From: Aquila chrysaetos chrysaetos
Taxonomy: Eukaryota; Chordata; Aves; Accipitriformes; Accipitridae
NCBI RefSeq assembly: GCF_900496995.4
Contig: NC_044005.1
Coordinates: 33,233,363 to 33,297,362 of the forward strand
DNA: 64,000 bases
Reading direction: 5' to 3'
Shown here: one piece after another, positions 37,093-46,860 of the stretch
How the letters are laid out: each line of letters starts with the position of its first letter
Numbering within the stretch: the first letter of the stretch is position 1
Notes under the pieces: generated by a model
The model's input: the letters and a program-made list of their open reading frames with translations, nothing else
Told to the model about the DNA's origin: nothing
Databases searched by the model: none
Made by a program: the position numbers and the translations under genes

Positions 37093-38905
37093 GTAAGTTT
37101 ACTCCTGAGCAGTAGTGGGTCAGAAAATAGCATATAAATCCAAAGAAAGCTGTTTTGTTTTATTTTTTACATGGAACTAAGAATATATGTTTCTGATTTT
37201 TAAAAGATTTAAAAAAATTTTCATGCTGTGATATGATATGCATATCCCTGCAAAATAGTGGTTTCTGCAGTGTTTATATCCTACAAACTGTTCCGATTAG
37301 TGGTGATGGTAATAAATTTGAGAGCCCTGCTCTAATGTTCTGTAAGCTCCTGGCTAACCATCTTCATTGATTTAAATACCTGAAATCACAGCTGTTGTTC
37401 TGTGGAAATGGATTTTTTTTGCCACTACTATGTTATAAGTCTGACCACATTTTCAAGAGGTAGAGTATAAAAACCATCTGGAGCTTTTATGTTTACTGAT
37501 GTAAAACTGGTTCTCCAGAAAAAGAAGATGGAAGTTTACTTGATACTTGTTTTATTTCACTGAAAAATAAGAGTTAGACAAGACAAATAGCATATGATTT
37601 TTCTTGATACATGACTGATATACATGTAGGGAAAAACAGTAGTAGCTTTTTCCTTTATTATGTTAAAACTTGTACTGGATATTCTCCTACTAATAAAAGG
37701 TGCTCAAGCTAGTTCTAAGAAAATTACATTGCCTTTTGGCTCTTTGTTATGCCTGTAGTTCCTATCTATCTGAACCAAAAGTGGCAAGGTTTGATGCAAT
37801 GCCTTTTCCTGAGAAGTTGGCATCTTTTCATTTCCTTACTGGAAACACTCTTTGCAGTGAAACATCATGCAAGACTTTTTTTTTTTTAATTTCTGTTTTG
37901 GATTTCTTTGAATTTTTATTTGTTTATAATTTTTATGACTGTTCTTTATGGGTTAAGAAACAGTCCTTTGTAAGTGAATGTGTAAAGCTATGGTAATTTG
38001 TATAGTGCTGATTAAATGTGTTAATCTTCATATTTTTAAGTTAGGTGATAATGCAGTATATTTGCAAAGTATTGAATAAAAGTACAGAACAAATGAAGTA
38101 TTGTCTGGTTCATAAACTTGTATGAATGAGCCTTGGAGTTGGAATAATAATTGAACAAACAATTTATCTTGACTTTAAATTAAAGAATTACTACAAAAAA
38201 CATAGTTTTTCATTAGGTCACAATGTTTTTTTGAAGAACAAGCAGTTAAAGGAAGGTACATATCTTTAATACAAAGATTGCAATTTTTTTTTCTGTAATA
38301 AAATGAAAAAGGTGTTACATTTTATGCCTTGAATATTCTTTTTCATAAGTACATGTGAAGAGGTATCAAAAGGTAGTTTTTAATGTATGAATGCAATGTA
38401 ATGGTATTAATGTAATTTGGACAGATATTTGGCTTGTGTAGAAATATTTAAGTGACTATCAGCACAAGTGTTACATATTAATATCAATAAATGTTTTTGC
38501 TAGCATTTATTTATCTGCAAAATCATAAGGAACATCTGTGCCATATTATATGTGTCGATAATAAACAGAGAGAGAACAACTACGTTTCAATGACTTCATA
38601 CCAGGTCATGTTATCGATAGTGAGAATCCTAGGTTTTCATACAGAAGTCTGCCTGTTCAATGGTTACAGTCACACTAAACCACATTTTTCTAAGTTACAG
38701 GTGTTTATGCTTTAAAAGACATGCTTTAAAAGCAACTTTATGCTTTGATGGAGTTTGAGTTTCTTAGTCTAATGTAATTTAATTTGCAGCTGAAATTACT
38801 GCAAGATGTTCAATAAGAAATAATTTATAAAGGTGGGCATATAAAAGCAGCTAAGTGTGTGGGTTGGTTTGTGGCTTTTTTTTTTTTTTTTTTTTTTTTT
38901 TCTAG
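37093..38905. other. Intron 2 segment F: AT-rich, ends in T26
   Basis: Unique-looking AT-rich sequence. A run of 26 T at 38876-38901, preceded by a GT-rich GGTTGGTTTGTGG, is the minus-strand equivalent of the A/C tracts elsewhere in the intron. Confidence 0.6.
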
Positions 38906-38961
38906 ACCTGCACGAGGGCTATGTCCTTTGAATGTGCATTTGTATGCTTTTAACTTTTCAG
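38906..38961 (+). other. Candidate cryptic exon, 56 nt, upstream of recursive site
   Basis: It is preceded by T26CTAG (AG at 38904-38905) and ends TTTTCAG directly before GTAAGT. It could be a small exon, but the same 3' end also functions as a candidate recursive 3' splice site (next entry); the two readings are mutually exclusive in any one transcript. Confidence 0.25.
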
Positions 38962-39056
38962 GTAAGTTGTTGTTTCTTTTCCTCCCTCTCCCTTGAAAAA
39001 ACAGATTTTTATTCACATTCTAACTACTCCTCATACTCTGTCATTACATCATACAG
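38962..39056 (+). other. NOVA1: Candidate recursive splice site with 95-nt RS-exon
   Basis: At 38961/38962 a pyrimidine-rich 3' splice site (GCTTTTAACTTTTCAG, no other AG for more than 40 nt upstream) directly abuts a perfect 5' splice site, GTAAGT. This is the ratchet-point consensus for recursive splicing. Vertebrate recursive sites begin an RS-exon that ends at a second 5' splice site; here a second perfect CAG|GTAAGT occurs at 39056/39057, defining a 95-nt RS-exon that starts with GTAAGT. Joined to NOVA1 exon 2 the RS-exon has an in-frame TGA at about 38996, and 95 nt breaks the frame, as expected for an RS-exon that is normally skipped. The site lies 34.5 kb into a very long intron of a brain gene, the known setting for the mechanism. 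Use is inferred, not shown. Confidence 0.5.
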
Positions 39057-42000
39057 GTAAGTTTCTTACCCCATAAACAGTTCAGATGGTGTCTTCTCAA
39101 TACAGCACGCATGGATTTGTTGTCACCCTGTGGTAGATGTGTGTTCTGTCTTTTCTCATGAACTATGAGAGGACTGCCTTTTTAGTCAACTTAATTATTG
39201 GATTGTAGCTGTTTTGGGACCTTATATTGATACTGAACAACGAGGATTCATGAAGAAATTTGACATGTTTTTATAGAGTTTCATATTTCACGTTTGTACT
39301 CCACTGTAGTGTAAAGTCCGCTAAAAGTAAAATATTGAAATGTAAATTCAGCTTGTGGCCAACTGTAATCTAATGTAGCACTTTTATGTTGCTGCTTTCA
39401 TATATTGGTAAGGATAAGTGCAACTATCAAATTGAGAGGTCACGTAGATGCTGATTAATAGCTTAGGAAATAATAATACTTCAGCTTTAGTGTTGTAGTA
39501 TATTGGCTAGACACTTGCATCAGAAGGGTCAGGTGGTGTCCGTCAATTACTAGAAAGTATTCTCAACTCTTAATGACCAGGATTTAAGCAGATGATGACT
39601 TGCTGTACTATCCTGCTTCTAGAACTTTATTTTATGGTAAAAGACTATGTTCACTTGGGGGCGGGGTGGGGAATAGTATGCTTGTATCTGAGTAATACAG
39701 CTGTGTGTAAACTGTTCAACTTGGAAAACATTCTGAAGTTTTAGTTACTTGATTTTATGCATTGGGAAAGCTGATTGAGTTGGTCGTAGTCCATTTGGCC
39801 TTTCTTTGAGAAAATTTGTTCCATGGAAGCTAGAAAATGGACTAATTATAGTAAGCATCTGGTCCAACCCTGAAGTGAAGCAGAGAGAAGTCTGGATGGA
39901 TGGTTGGTTTAGGAGCTCAAGTGCATTACTGGATATCTCAGGTTTCTCTAGATTTGGTACTTCCATTTGGAGAGTTTAAACAAGATAAATGGATTGAGGC
40001 TGAATAATCTGAGGATCTGATACTTCTGCTTCATATGAATTTCCAGAGGCTTCTTACTGTTTCTAGCACAGGTTATAGAGAAACACATAATCCAAGTTTT
40101 GATGCAAGTAATTAGAACATAATTTTGGAGTTCTTTTAAATTGAGAAAGTAGTGAAATAAAACTTAATTTCATAACTCTAAAACCCTAAAAATGAACTAA
40201 AAACAAAGAAAAGATTGTAGGGTTTAGGTCTTGTGTACGAGAGGAGTCTAAATATATCTTAACTAAGTAGGGAAACCTAGATATTACAGTGGAAAACAAA
40301 GTTTCAGAAATGGATAAGGTGGATTGAAAGAAATCTGTATTGATCAGTAGAAAGTCAAGTAATCAATTTCTGATTTAATTGTGGTGACAGATTTGTATCC
40401 GTGTTACATCTTCAGGCAAGAAGCAGACAAAGGACACTCAGCAACACAGGGGAAGTAAGAGGAAAATCAGTCTGCCTAAATAGGAGGGTCTTCTATCTAA
40501 TGCTGTCTTTTAAACACTTATGCCTGGTTTTGTTGTGGGTTTTTTTTATCCTTTTTTGGAGGTTCTAAAAGTGAATATGGAATAAATCAAACCCTTACAC
40601 AGAATTATTTTCTGAACACAGTGTTATGAATAAAGCTTTTACTCTTCTTGAATGTTATGACAAGCTCTGTATATCAACTCTGTGAGGATGTTTACATGTA
40701 ACTTAATATGCTACATAATATCCTAGCAACTGGAAATGCCTCCTGTATGTGTTGAAAGCAAGTGTAGCTAGTTACACAGCTAGATTTATTTCTTACATAG
40801 TGTGTGTGCTAGATTTTAACTGTTAGCAACATGTTTGATTTACAGGTTAAAAATGGCAGTGATGGTAAACACTTTTTTCCTTGTTTGCTTTTCCTTATGT
40901 TATACTTTCTAGAATGAACTAGTATGAGTAAACAGCTTATTTGTAGGTCGCCAAAAGACAGAATTCTACTTTGATTTTTGCAAGTTTTTTAATTTTCCTG
41001 TTTTAACATTACTCATCAGGAGACCCTTCTATACACCTGTTAATAAGACTAAGCACAATCAAAAGCACAATTTAAAAGTATTGAAAATGTACTCAAAGTT
41101 GTCAGCAGTAACTCTCTTCATTTTAATTTGGACTATATGTATTTGTTTCTTCGTGGTTAAAACTGTGGTGATTTTAATCTCCCTTATGTATTGTAATTAA
41201 AAACCTAAGATGTCCTTTTCATCTTATGTAGCTTGGCCTCCCTCCTCGCATTGTCATTAATGCAGGAGAAGAGAAAACTAGTATCTGTTTTGCAGTAATT
41301 TGATTTTAGGCTCAGTGAGCCCTAAATTATAATGAATGTTTAAGGAACTGTCCTAAAATGATGTTATTTGCATTTATACTGGAAGTGGTTTGGGTTTTTT
41401 TGCAAAATGTTTGTGGTAGTCACCACTGTATAATTTTCTAGCATGATACAAAGGTATTCTCAATTTTTTCAGTCACAGATGAAGAGCTACCCCGTTGGCA
41501 TTTTTTTTTTTCCTCCCAGATTTTTGCATTTATGTATCAATGAGAACAAAGAGTTTAGAGTACTTCTAAGATACAGGGAATTTCTGTGGGGCATGTAATG
41601 GTTTTGTTTACTTGATTATTAACCCTCATCTCCCACCCCCAGTTGTTTTAAATATGTATCACAGGTTAGTATAACCCAATGTCAACAAATTGCTGTTCCA
41701 TAGAAAGAGCTGTTAAGTGGAGAAGCTCTTGACACTTTGTTAGGTAATGCTTTAATGTGAGGCCTACCTTTTTCAAAGGAGCAATCTGATAGTTTGTCCT
41801 CACTATTCAAAGTCTTCCTTAATTTTAAGGTCCGATTTGCCAAAGCCCAGTTTGGGCATCTGACTCCAACTCTGTTGCCGTTTGAACATTTACCTCCTAC
41901 AAAAAAAAAGAAAGTTATTTTATTTCTACATATTAAGCAGAAAAAGGTTTTGTTGGTTTGTTCAGGTTTTTATTTTTTAAATCAACTTTCAAAGTATATG

Positions 42001-42549
42001 GTTTAGATTTTGCTATTTGGAGAATTCAGTGGAATATCTATAATCTGATACTTAGTTTAGACAAGATGGATTCAAAGCACAAGTCTTCGTAAGTTTGTGC
42101 AGAGTAACACAGAAATTCTCAAGATAAGATAATTAAGTTAAAGCAAATTACTTTCTATTTAATCCTTCCCTCCCTACCCCCCCAAAAAAAAACCCAAACA
42201 ACCTTGAATTGCGGCAGAGATTTTAAAATGCAAGGTTAAGTTATTTTGCAAAATATTGGAGGACCACGGCGGAAAGATGCTTATCTTGTTTACCATTGCC
42301 TACCACTGAGGCTAGAAACAGCTAATATGGGTTTGGTGTGATTGCCTCTTGGGCTGCCATTCTGGTTTTAGTAAACTAAGTTAGCAGAGCAATTTTGCAG
42401 ACAAAATAGGTGGAATATTGACTATTTCTAGTCCTACTACGAAAGATGCTCTTCTGGATTCAGTATTTTTACTAACACCATTTTTTCCTTGCTGTTCCTC
42501 ATGTCTTGAGATCATATCTGAGACCACCTGAACCACTTGTGTTGAGGCT
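39057..42549. other. Intron 2 segment G: AT-rich, nothing recognised
   Basis: Unique-looking sequence with a G-rich patch at 39657-39671 and a C/A tract at 42177-42203. Text near 39855-39900 is faintly CR1-like but not callable. Confidence 0.5.
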
Positions 42550-42805
42550 TGTCCTAGTTTCAGCTGGAATAGAGTTAACTGTCTTCCTAGTAGCTGGTAC
42601 GGTGCTATGTTTTGAGTTCAGTATGTGAAGAATGTTGATAACACTGATGTTTTCAGTTGTTGCTAAGTAGTGTTTAGACTAATGTCAAGGAATTTGCAGC
42701 TTCTCATGCCCAGCCAGTGAGAAAGCTGGAGGGGCACAAGAAGTTGGGAGGGGACACAGCCAGGGCAGCTGGCCCAAACTGGCCAACAGGGTATTCCATA
42801 CCATG

Positions 42806-42813
42806 TGACGTCA
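42806..42813. promoter_or_regulatory. Palindromic CRE (TGACGTCA) inside the LTR
   Basis: Perfect consensus for CREB/ATF factors in the probable U3 promoter region of the LTR. The TATA region that should follow reads TCGTATAGG and looks weakened. Confidence 0.55.
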
Positions 42814-42904
42814 CATCTCGTATAGGAACTGGGAAGTGGGGGCGGGGAATCGCTGCTCGGGGACTAGCTGGGTGTCGGTCAGCGGGTGGTGAGCAATTGC
42901 ACTG

Positions 42905-42976
42905 CGCATCATTTGTCCATTCCAATCCTTTTATCATTACTGTTGTCATTTTATTAGTGTTATCATTATCATTATT
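42905..42976 (+). promoter_or_regulatory. Dense UCAU/YCAY cluster in the LTR
   Basis: About seven YCAY motifs (TCAT or CCAT) in roughly 70 nt, mostly as TCATTA repeats. In the NOVA1 pre-mRNA this would be a NOVA-type binding cluster carried in by the retroelement. Confidence 0.45.
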
Positions 42977-42996
42977 AGTTTCTTCTTTTCTGTTCT

Positions 42997-43002
42997 ATTA
43001 AA
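42997..43002 (+). terminator. ATTAAA polyadenylation-type signal in the LTR
   Basis: ATTAAA in sense orientation in the R region of the LTR, followed by T-rich sequence. It is the expected LTR poly(A) signal; in this position it could cause premature polyadenylation of NOVA1 pre-mRNA. Confidence 0.5.
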
Positions 43003-43129
43003 CTGTTCTTATCTCAACCTATGGGTTTTGCTTCTTTTTCCCCGATTTTCTCCCCCATCCCACTGGGTGGGAGGGAGTGAGTGAGCGGCTGCGTGGTGCT
43101 TAGTTGCTGGCTGGGGTTAAACCACGACA

Positions 43130-44113
43130 AGGCTCTAGATGCTTCATGATCTGTGCATTTAGTTTAACTCTTTGGAGGACCATAAAGCAAAGGTAGGCTC
43201 GACAAAGAAATGCTACATCATCATGGCTTTATTTTTGAAAGTACATAAAAGTTACTTTTCATAACTCTTAAAGATATGTAACAGGAGTCATGAGAAGCAC
43301 TTTATCTGATAAATATGAAGTATCCTGTGTGGACACTGGCAAACTTCCTTGTGCTTCCCTTTCCCATACGTCCTTCCTATCTATGATGTTGTGTGCCCTG
43401 TGAAAGAAATAGTACTGTGCCTGTTTTGTAGGAAGTCAGTCTGTTTTGTCATATGGGACAGTAAAGTGCTCTATATCCCTCGTGTAGTTGTGGTTATTGT
43501 ACTTTTGTGTCTCTGTGTGGGACAAACAATTTTTCAAGAGGGAGGACCAGCAACTGAATCGGTTGAAAACCCTGGGTAATTGTCACAGATATTCAATGAA
43601 TTATCAAGTGTTATGCCATTGCTAAGTACGTGAAATAGAAATATATTTAAAAAAACCAAAACAAACCAAAATTTGGACAATTTCAGAGGGGTGGTCATAA
43701 TTGGATGCAGTCTTTACCCCATTCTTTCTCAACTGTTAGACTTGCCAACAGGACATGCTACTATATCTACCAAGTACAATATAGATATATATGTTTATGT
43801 AATTATTTTATATAAAGAAGTTCAACAACAGATAGCTGAAAATATTTCAACCTTGTGATTGCAATGAATAGGAAGTGTTCTGTGCTGTTCCTGTGTTGTC
43901 TTTTTGTAGTACTAAAATCTTTCTATTCTTTCTTACAGTCTTCAGTACCTTTTCTCCTGAATGTGACTGACTAGTCATTTCCAGTTTTAATATCTTTAGG
44001 TCTCAGATACAAGCAATTGTAAAATATGTTGCAAATAATGGTGTTCTGCAATATAAAGATTGTATTGATAAGCTTCTCATCACTGTTCTGCTTCCTAAAA
44101 AGTATATATGGCA

Positions 44114-44148
<35 letters not shown>

Positions 44149-46313
44149 TTGTGTCATTCATCTGTGCTCTGCTTGACCTATATTTTATTGAAATGATATA
44201 TTTTTGTGCTAATACAACTTCTTTGATTTTTTTTTTTCTGTGTGTACGTCTGTGCTCTGTAAAGTTAGGTGCAGTTGTAATATTGTTGCAGTGTCACATT
44301 TCTCATAATTTGGTTGACAATATTTGTTTAAATTAAAATTAGATTTAAATTAAAAATCATTTTAAAGATAAACTGTAGTAGAATTCTAATGTTTCAATAT
44401 GACTTTCTAGAGAAGTCTTTGGCTTTCTGGTCATTCATAACAAACCACTTTTGATAGGTGAGTGATCATACATTTGGTGGTGAACTAGCTCATTTGCATA
44501 TAAGAATAGAAAATTTTAACATTAATCAGCGAGGGGATGTATGTTTGAGGGACTGGATAGGTGATTAAAATATGATGATAAACCCTGGGGAGAATTGAGT
44601 ATAGGGAAGTTGAGATAATCAGACATAATTGATAACTACTCGGTGGTCAAAGCTGGAATTCAGCAGAAATACTCAAAAGTTTCCTCCTAATATTTTTAAT
44701 TCCCATTTTTCTTCTATAAAATATCCTGCTGTACCTTCTGAAGCACCATTACCAACATATGCAGAATTCTTTTCATTATTTTGAGTGTATACCCTTATAT
44801 TTACCTTTCTGTCATTGTGGCATGTGCACATACTATAATTTCAGCCAAAAAAACCCCAAAACATTATCAGAAGGTATGTTAAATGTTAAGTTAAAACCAC
44901 AAGCACTTAGATTTTAGGAAATGCAAATATTTTGATTGTTTATCTGGTATAAAAAATAGCCAAAAATAGCTGTATTTTAACTAAGCTGTAAGTAACTTAA
45001 AGGTCTTATAATGTGTTCTACTGCTGATGAATTTAATTTTTATTTAAAAATGAGGATTATCAGCAGCAGAAAGAAATGCTTAAAACGAATAGGAGAAGGA
45101 ATTTACAACTGTTCCAGAACTCTCCTAGATACTTGTCATTCTTTTTTCTTTCTCTATCTGTAAATTATTTTTATATATTTTTCATACATTGGTTTATATT
45201 ATGTCTTCTTTTTCTTAAAAAGTTACAGTCAGTGGTGATAGACACTGTTAAATTCATCAAGTCTACACCATCTCTCACTTGATCTTTACATCTTTAAGAT
45301 GTTGAAGTGGCTCAAATCCAATGATTTGGATTTTTTTTTTTAAATGTTGCTTCTCGAAGAAAAGGTGAGAGATTTGGAAATAATTCTGAGAACTACATTT
45401 TGAAGAATGATATGAATAATTATGAAAGTATATTTAGAAGGTTAGTACTCGAGCTAGCAGTAGAGCTCACAAGGAATATAGCCTAGATAATGCAGTTGTT
45501 TATCTTAGAACAATGTGATATATATCACAATATGTGTGATTTCCAAGTAAAGGAAAATTCCTGTATAAAAACACAGGTTTGAGGAAGGAATATGAAGAGA
45601 GAACGCTTTCTGTTTTGGCCACTATAGGATGAAGCTGTGCTGCATCATGAGAAATGCTTCTATTTCTTTGGCAAACTCATGGGAGAATTTAATTGTTAGT
45701 TCTGAATTGCTATTGGAATGAATTGCATAACCTTTCTTTTAAAGTAAAGTTTCTTTATTCCTTGGCCATTTTGAGATACCTTTTTCCTTCTCTTATGCCA
45801 GGTAAAGATGTGTGTGAGAGAGGTCCATCTCACTTCAGTTTTAGTTTTAAAAAATCCTGAATTAGCACAAATAAAGAGAAGACAGTATTTTGACTGAACC
45901 AGTATTTAGAAGTTGTTCTTTCACTATAATACATGATAAATTAAAGACAGCATGTTTTAGTTAGATTAAATAGTGCATTTTAGTTTATATTTGTTTTGTT
46001 TATGTAATATTTTTCATGTTTACTTCACCAATTTGTTGCTTACCATCTTCCTATTTTAGTCAGTTTAAATTCTATGTACTCCTAAGTGAATATTCTATAT
46101 TATTTTTTTAGATCTCCCCCCCAAAGCTAAATTAAGATGGAGATGCAAAGTTGAGAAATAAAGGTGTTAAATTTCTATGGGTAAGCTCAAATCTATTTCA
46201 GTTGTCTTCTCCAGGTAGGGTCTTTCATTTATGTGTCTTTTGCATTGGAGTCTTGCTAGTTCTTAGTCTTACTTGTAAACAGAAATATTTACTTGTGCTA
46301 ACAAAATCAAATT
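43130..46313. other. Intron 2 segment H: AT-rich, nothing recognised
   Basis: It contains an A/C tract at 43649-43671 and a 30-base A run at 44117-44146. No gene or transposon with ends. Confidence 0.5.
44117..44146. repeat. Poly(A) run, 30 bases
   Basis: Longest homopolymer in the window. The preceding sequence is not a recognisable retroposon, so it is not called a tail. Confidence 0.9.
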
Positions 46314-46621
46314 CCTGAAAGGAGGTTGTAGTGAGGTGGGTGCTGGTCTCTTCTGTCAGGTGGCTGGTGATAGGACGAGAGGAAATGGCCTCAAGTTGTG
46401 GCAGGGGAGGTTTTGATTGGATATTAGGAAAAATTTCTTTACTGAAAGTGTTGTCAGGCATTGGAACAGGCTGCCCAGGGAAGTGGTTGAGTCACCATCC
46501 CTGGAGGTATTCAAAAAGCGTGTGGACAAGGCACTTCAGGACATGGCTTAGTGGGCGTGGTTGACAGTTGGACTCGATGATCTTTAAAGGTATTTTCCAA
46601 CCAAAACGATTCTATGATTCT
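46314..46621 (+). mobile_element. CR1 LINE 3' fragment (+ strand)
   Basis: It starts near TGAAAGGAGGTTGTAG and carries hallmark CR1 3' blocks: GATAGGACGAGAGGAAATGG, TGGATATTAGGAAAAATTTC, GGAACAGGCTGCCCAGGGA, GACTCGATGATCTT. It ends in the ATTCTATG-type octamer tail (46609-46621). 5'-truncated as usual for CR1; no reverse transcriptase coding sequence remains. The short ORF 46331-46564 inside it is not a gene. Confidence 0.93.
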
Positions 46622-46755
46622 AAATACAATCAGATGGAGACACTGAATTTGGCAACTTAGGTAGTAAGAATTGCTATTAGCCTTACTTGTGTTCTTTTTT
46701 TTTTTTTGTATTTAAATACCTATTATGAAGTTTGACATACAGCCCTATTAATAGT

Positions 46756-46860
46756 GTCACAGAATCAGAGTAATTGAGGTTGGAAGGAGCCTTTGGAGGT
46801 CATCTTGTCCAGCCCCCCTGCTCAGGCAGGACCACCTAGAGCTAGTTGCCCAGGACCATG
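46756..46860 (-). mobile_element. CR1 LINE 3' fragment (minus strand)
   Basis: It reads TCACAGAATCA...GAGGTTGGAAGGAGCC...GGAGGTCATCTTGTCCAGCCCC...GGTTGCCC-like on the + strand, the reverse complement of a CR1 3' end. About 105 bp, truncated. It lies 134 bp from the + strand CR1 copy, in opposite orientation. Confidence 0.88.

Larger units (their letters stand above)
42550..43129 (+). mobile_element. Solo LTR, ERVL-like avian family, with 5-bp target duplication
   Basis: A 580-bp element starting TG (TGTCCTAGTTTCAGC) and ending CA (TTAAACCACGACA), flanked by the identical pentamer AGGCT at 42545-42549 and 43130-43134. TG...CA ends with a 5-bp duplication fit an ERVL-type (class III) LTR. I recognise the sequence as a common neoavian LTR. 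No internal retroviral sequence is present, so it is a solo LTR left by LTR-LTR recombination. It contains a perfect CRE, a polyadenylation-type ATTAAA and a TCATTA-rich stretch (listed separately). ORFs across it on both strands (42704-42949, 42717-43001) are incidental. It lies in sense orientation relative to NOVA1. Confidence 0.92.

Noticed and set aside
39855..39900. TCTGGTCCAACCCTGA, CR1-like
   Set aside because: Short and without flanking CR1 blocks.
42704..43001. ORFs of 81 and 94 codons near 42.8 kb
   Set aside because: They lie wholly inside the solo LTR and resemble no retroviral protein.
46190..46220. CTTCTCCAG|GTAGGG recursive-type junction
   Set aside because: Reasonable tract but weak 5' site and no following donor; kept as a minor note only.
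46331..46564. 77-codon ORF with [16 protein letters not shown]
   Set aside because: Incidental reading of the CR1 3' untranslated end.
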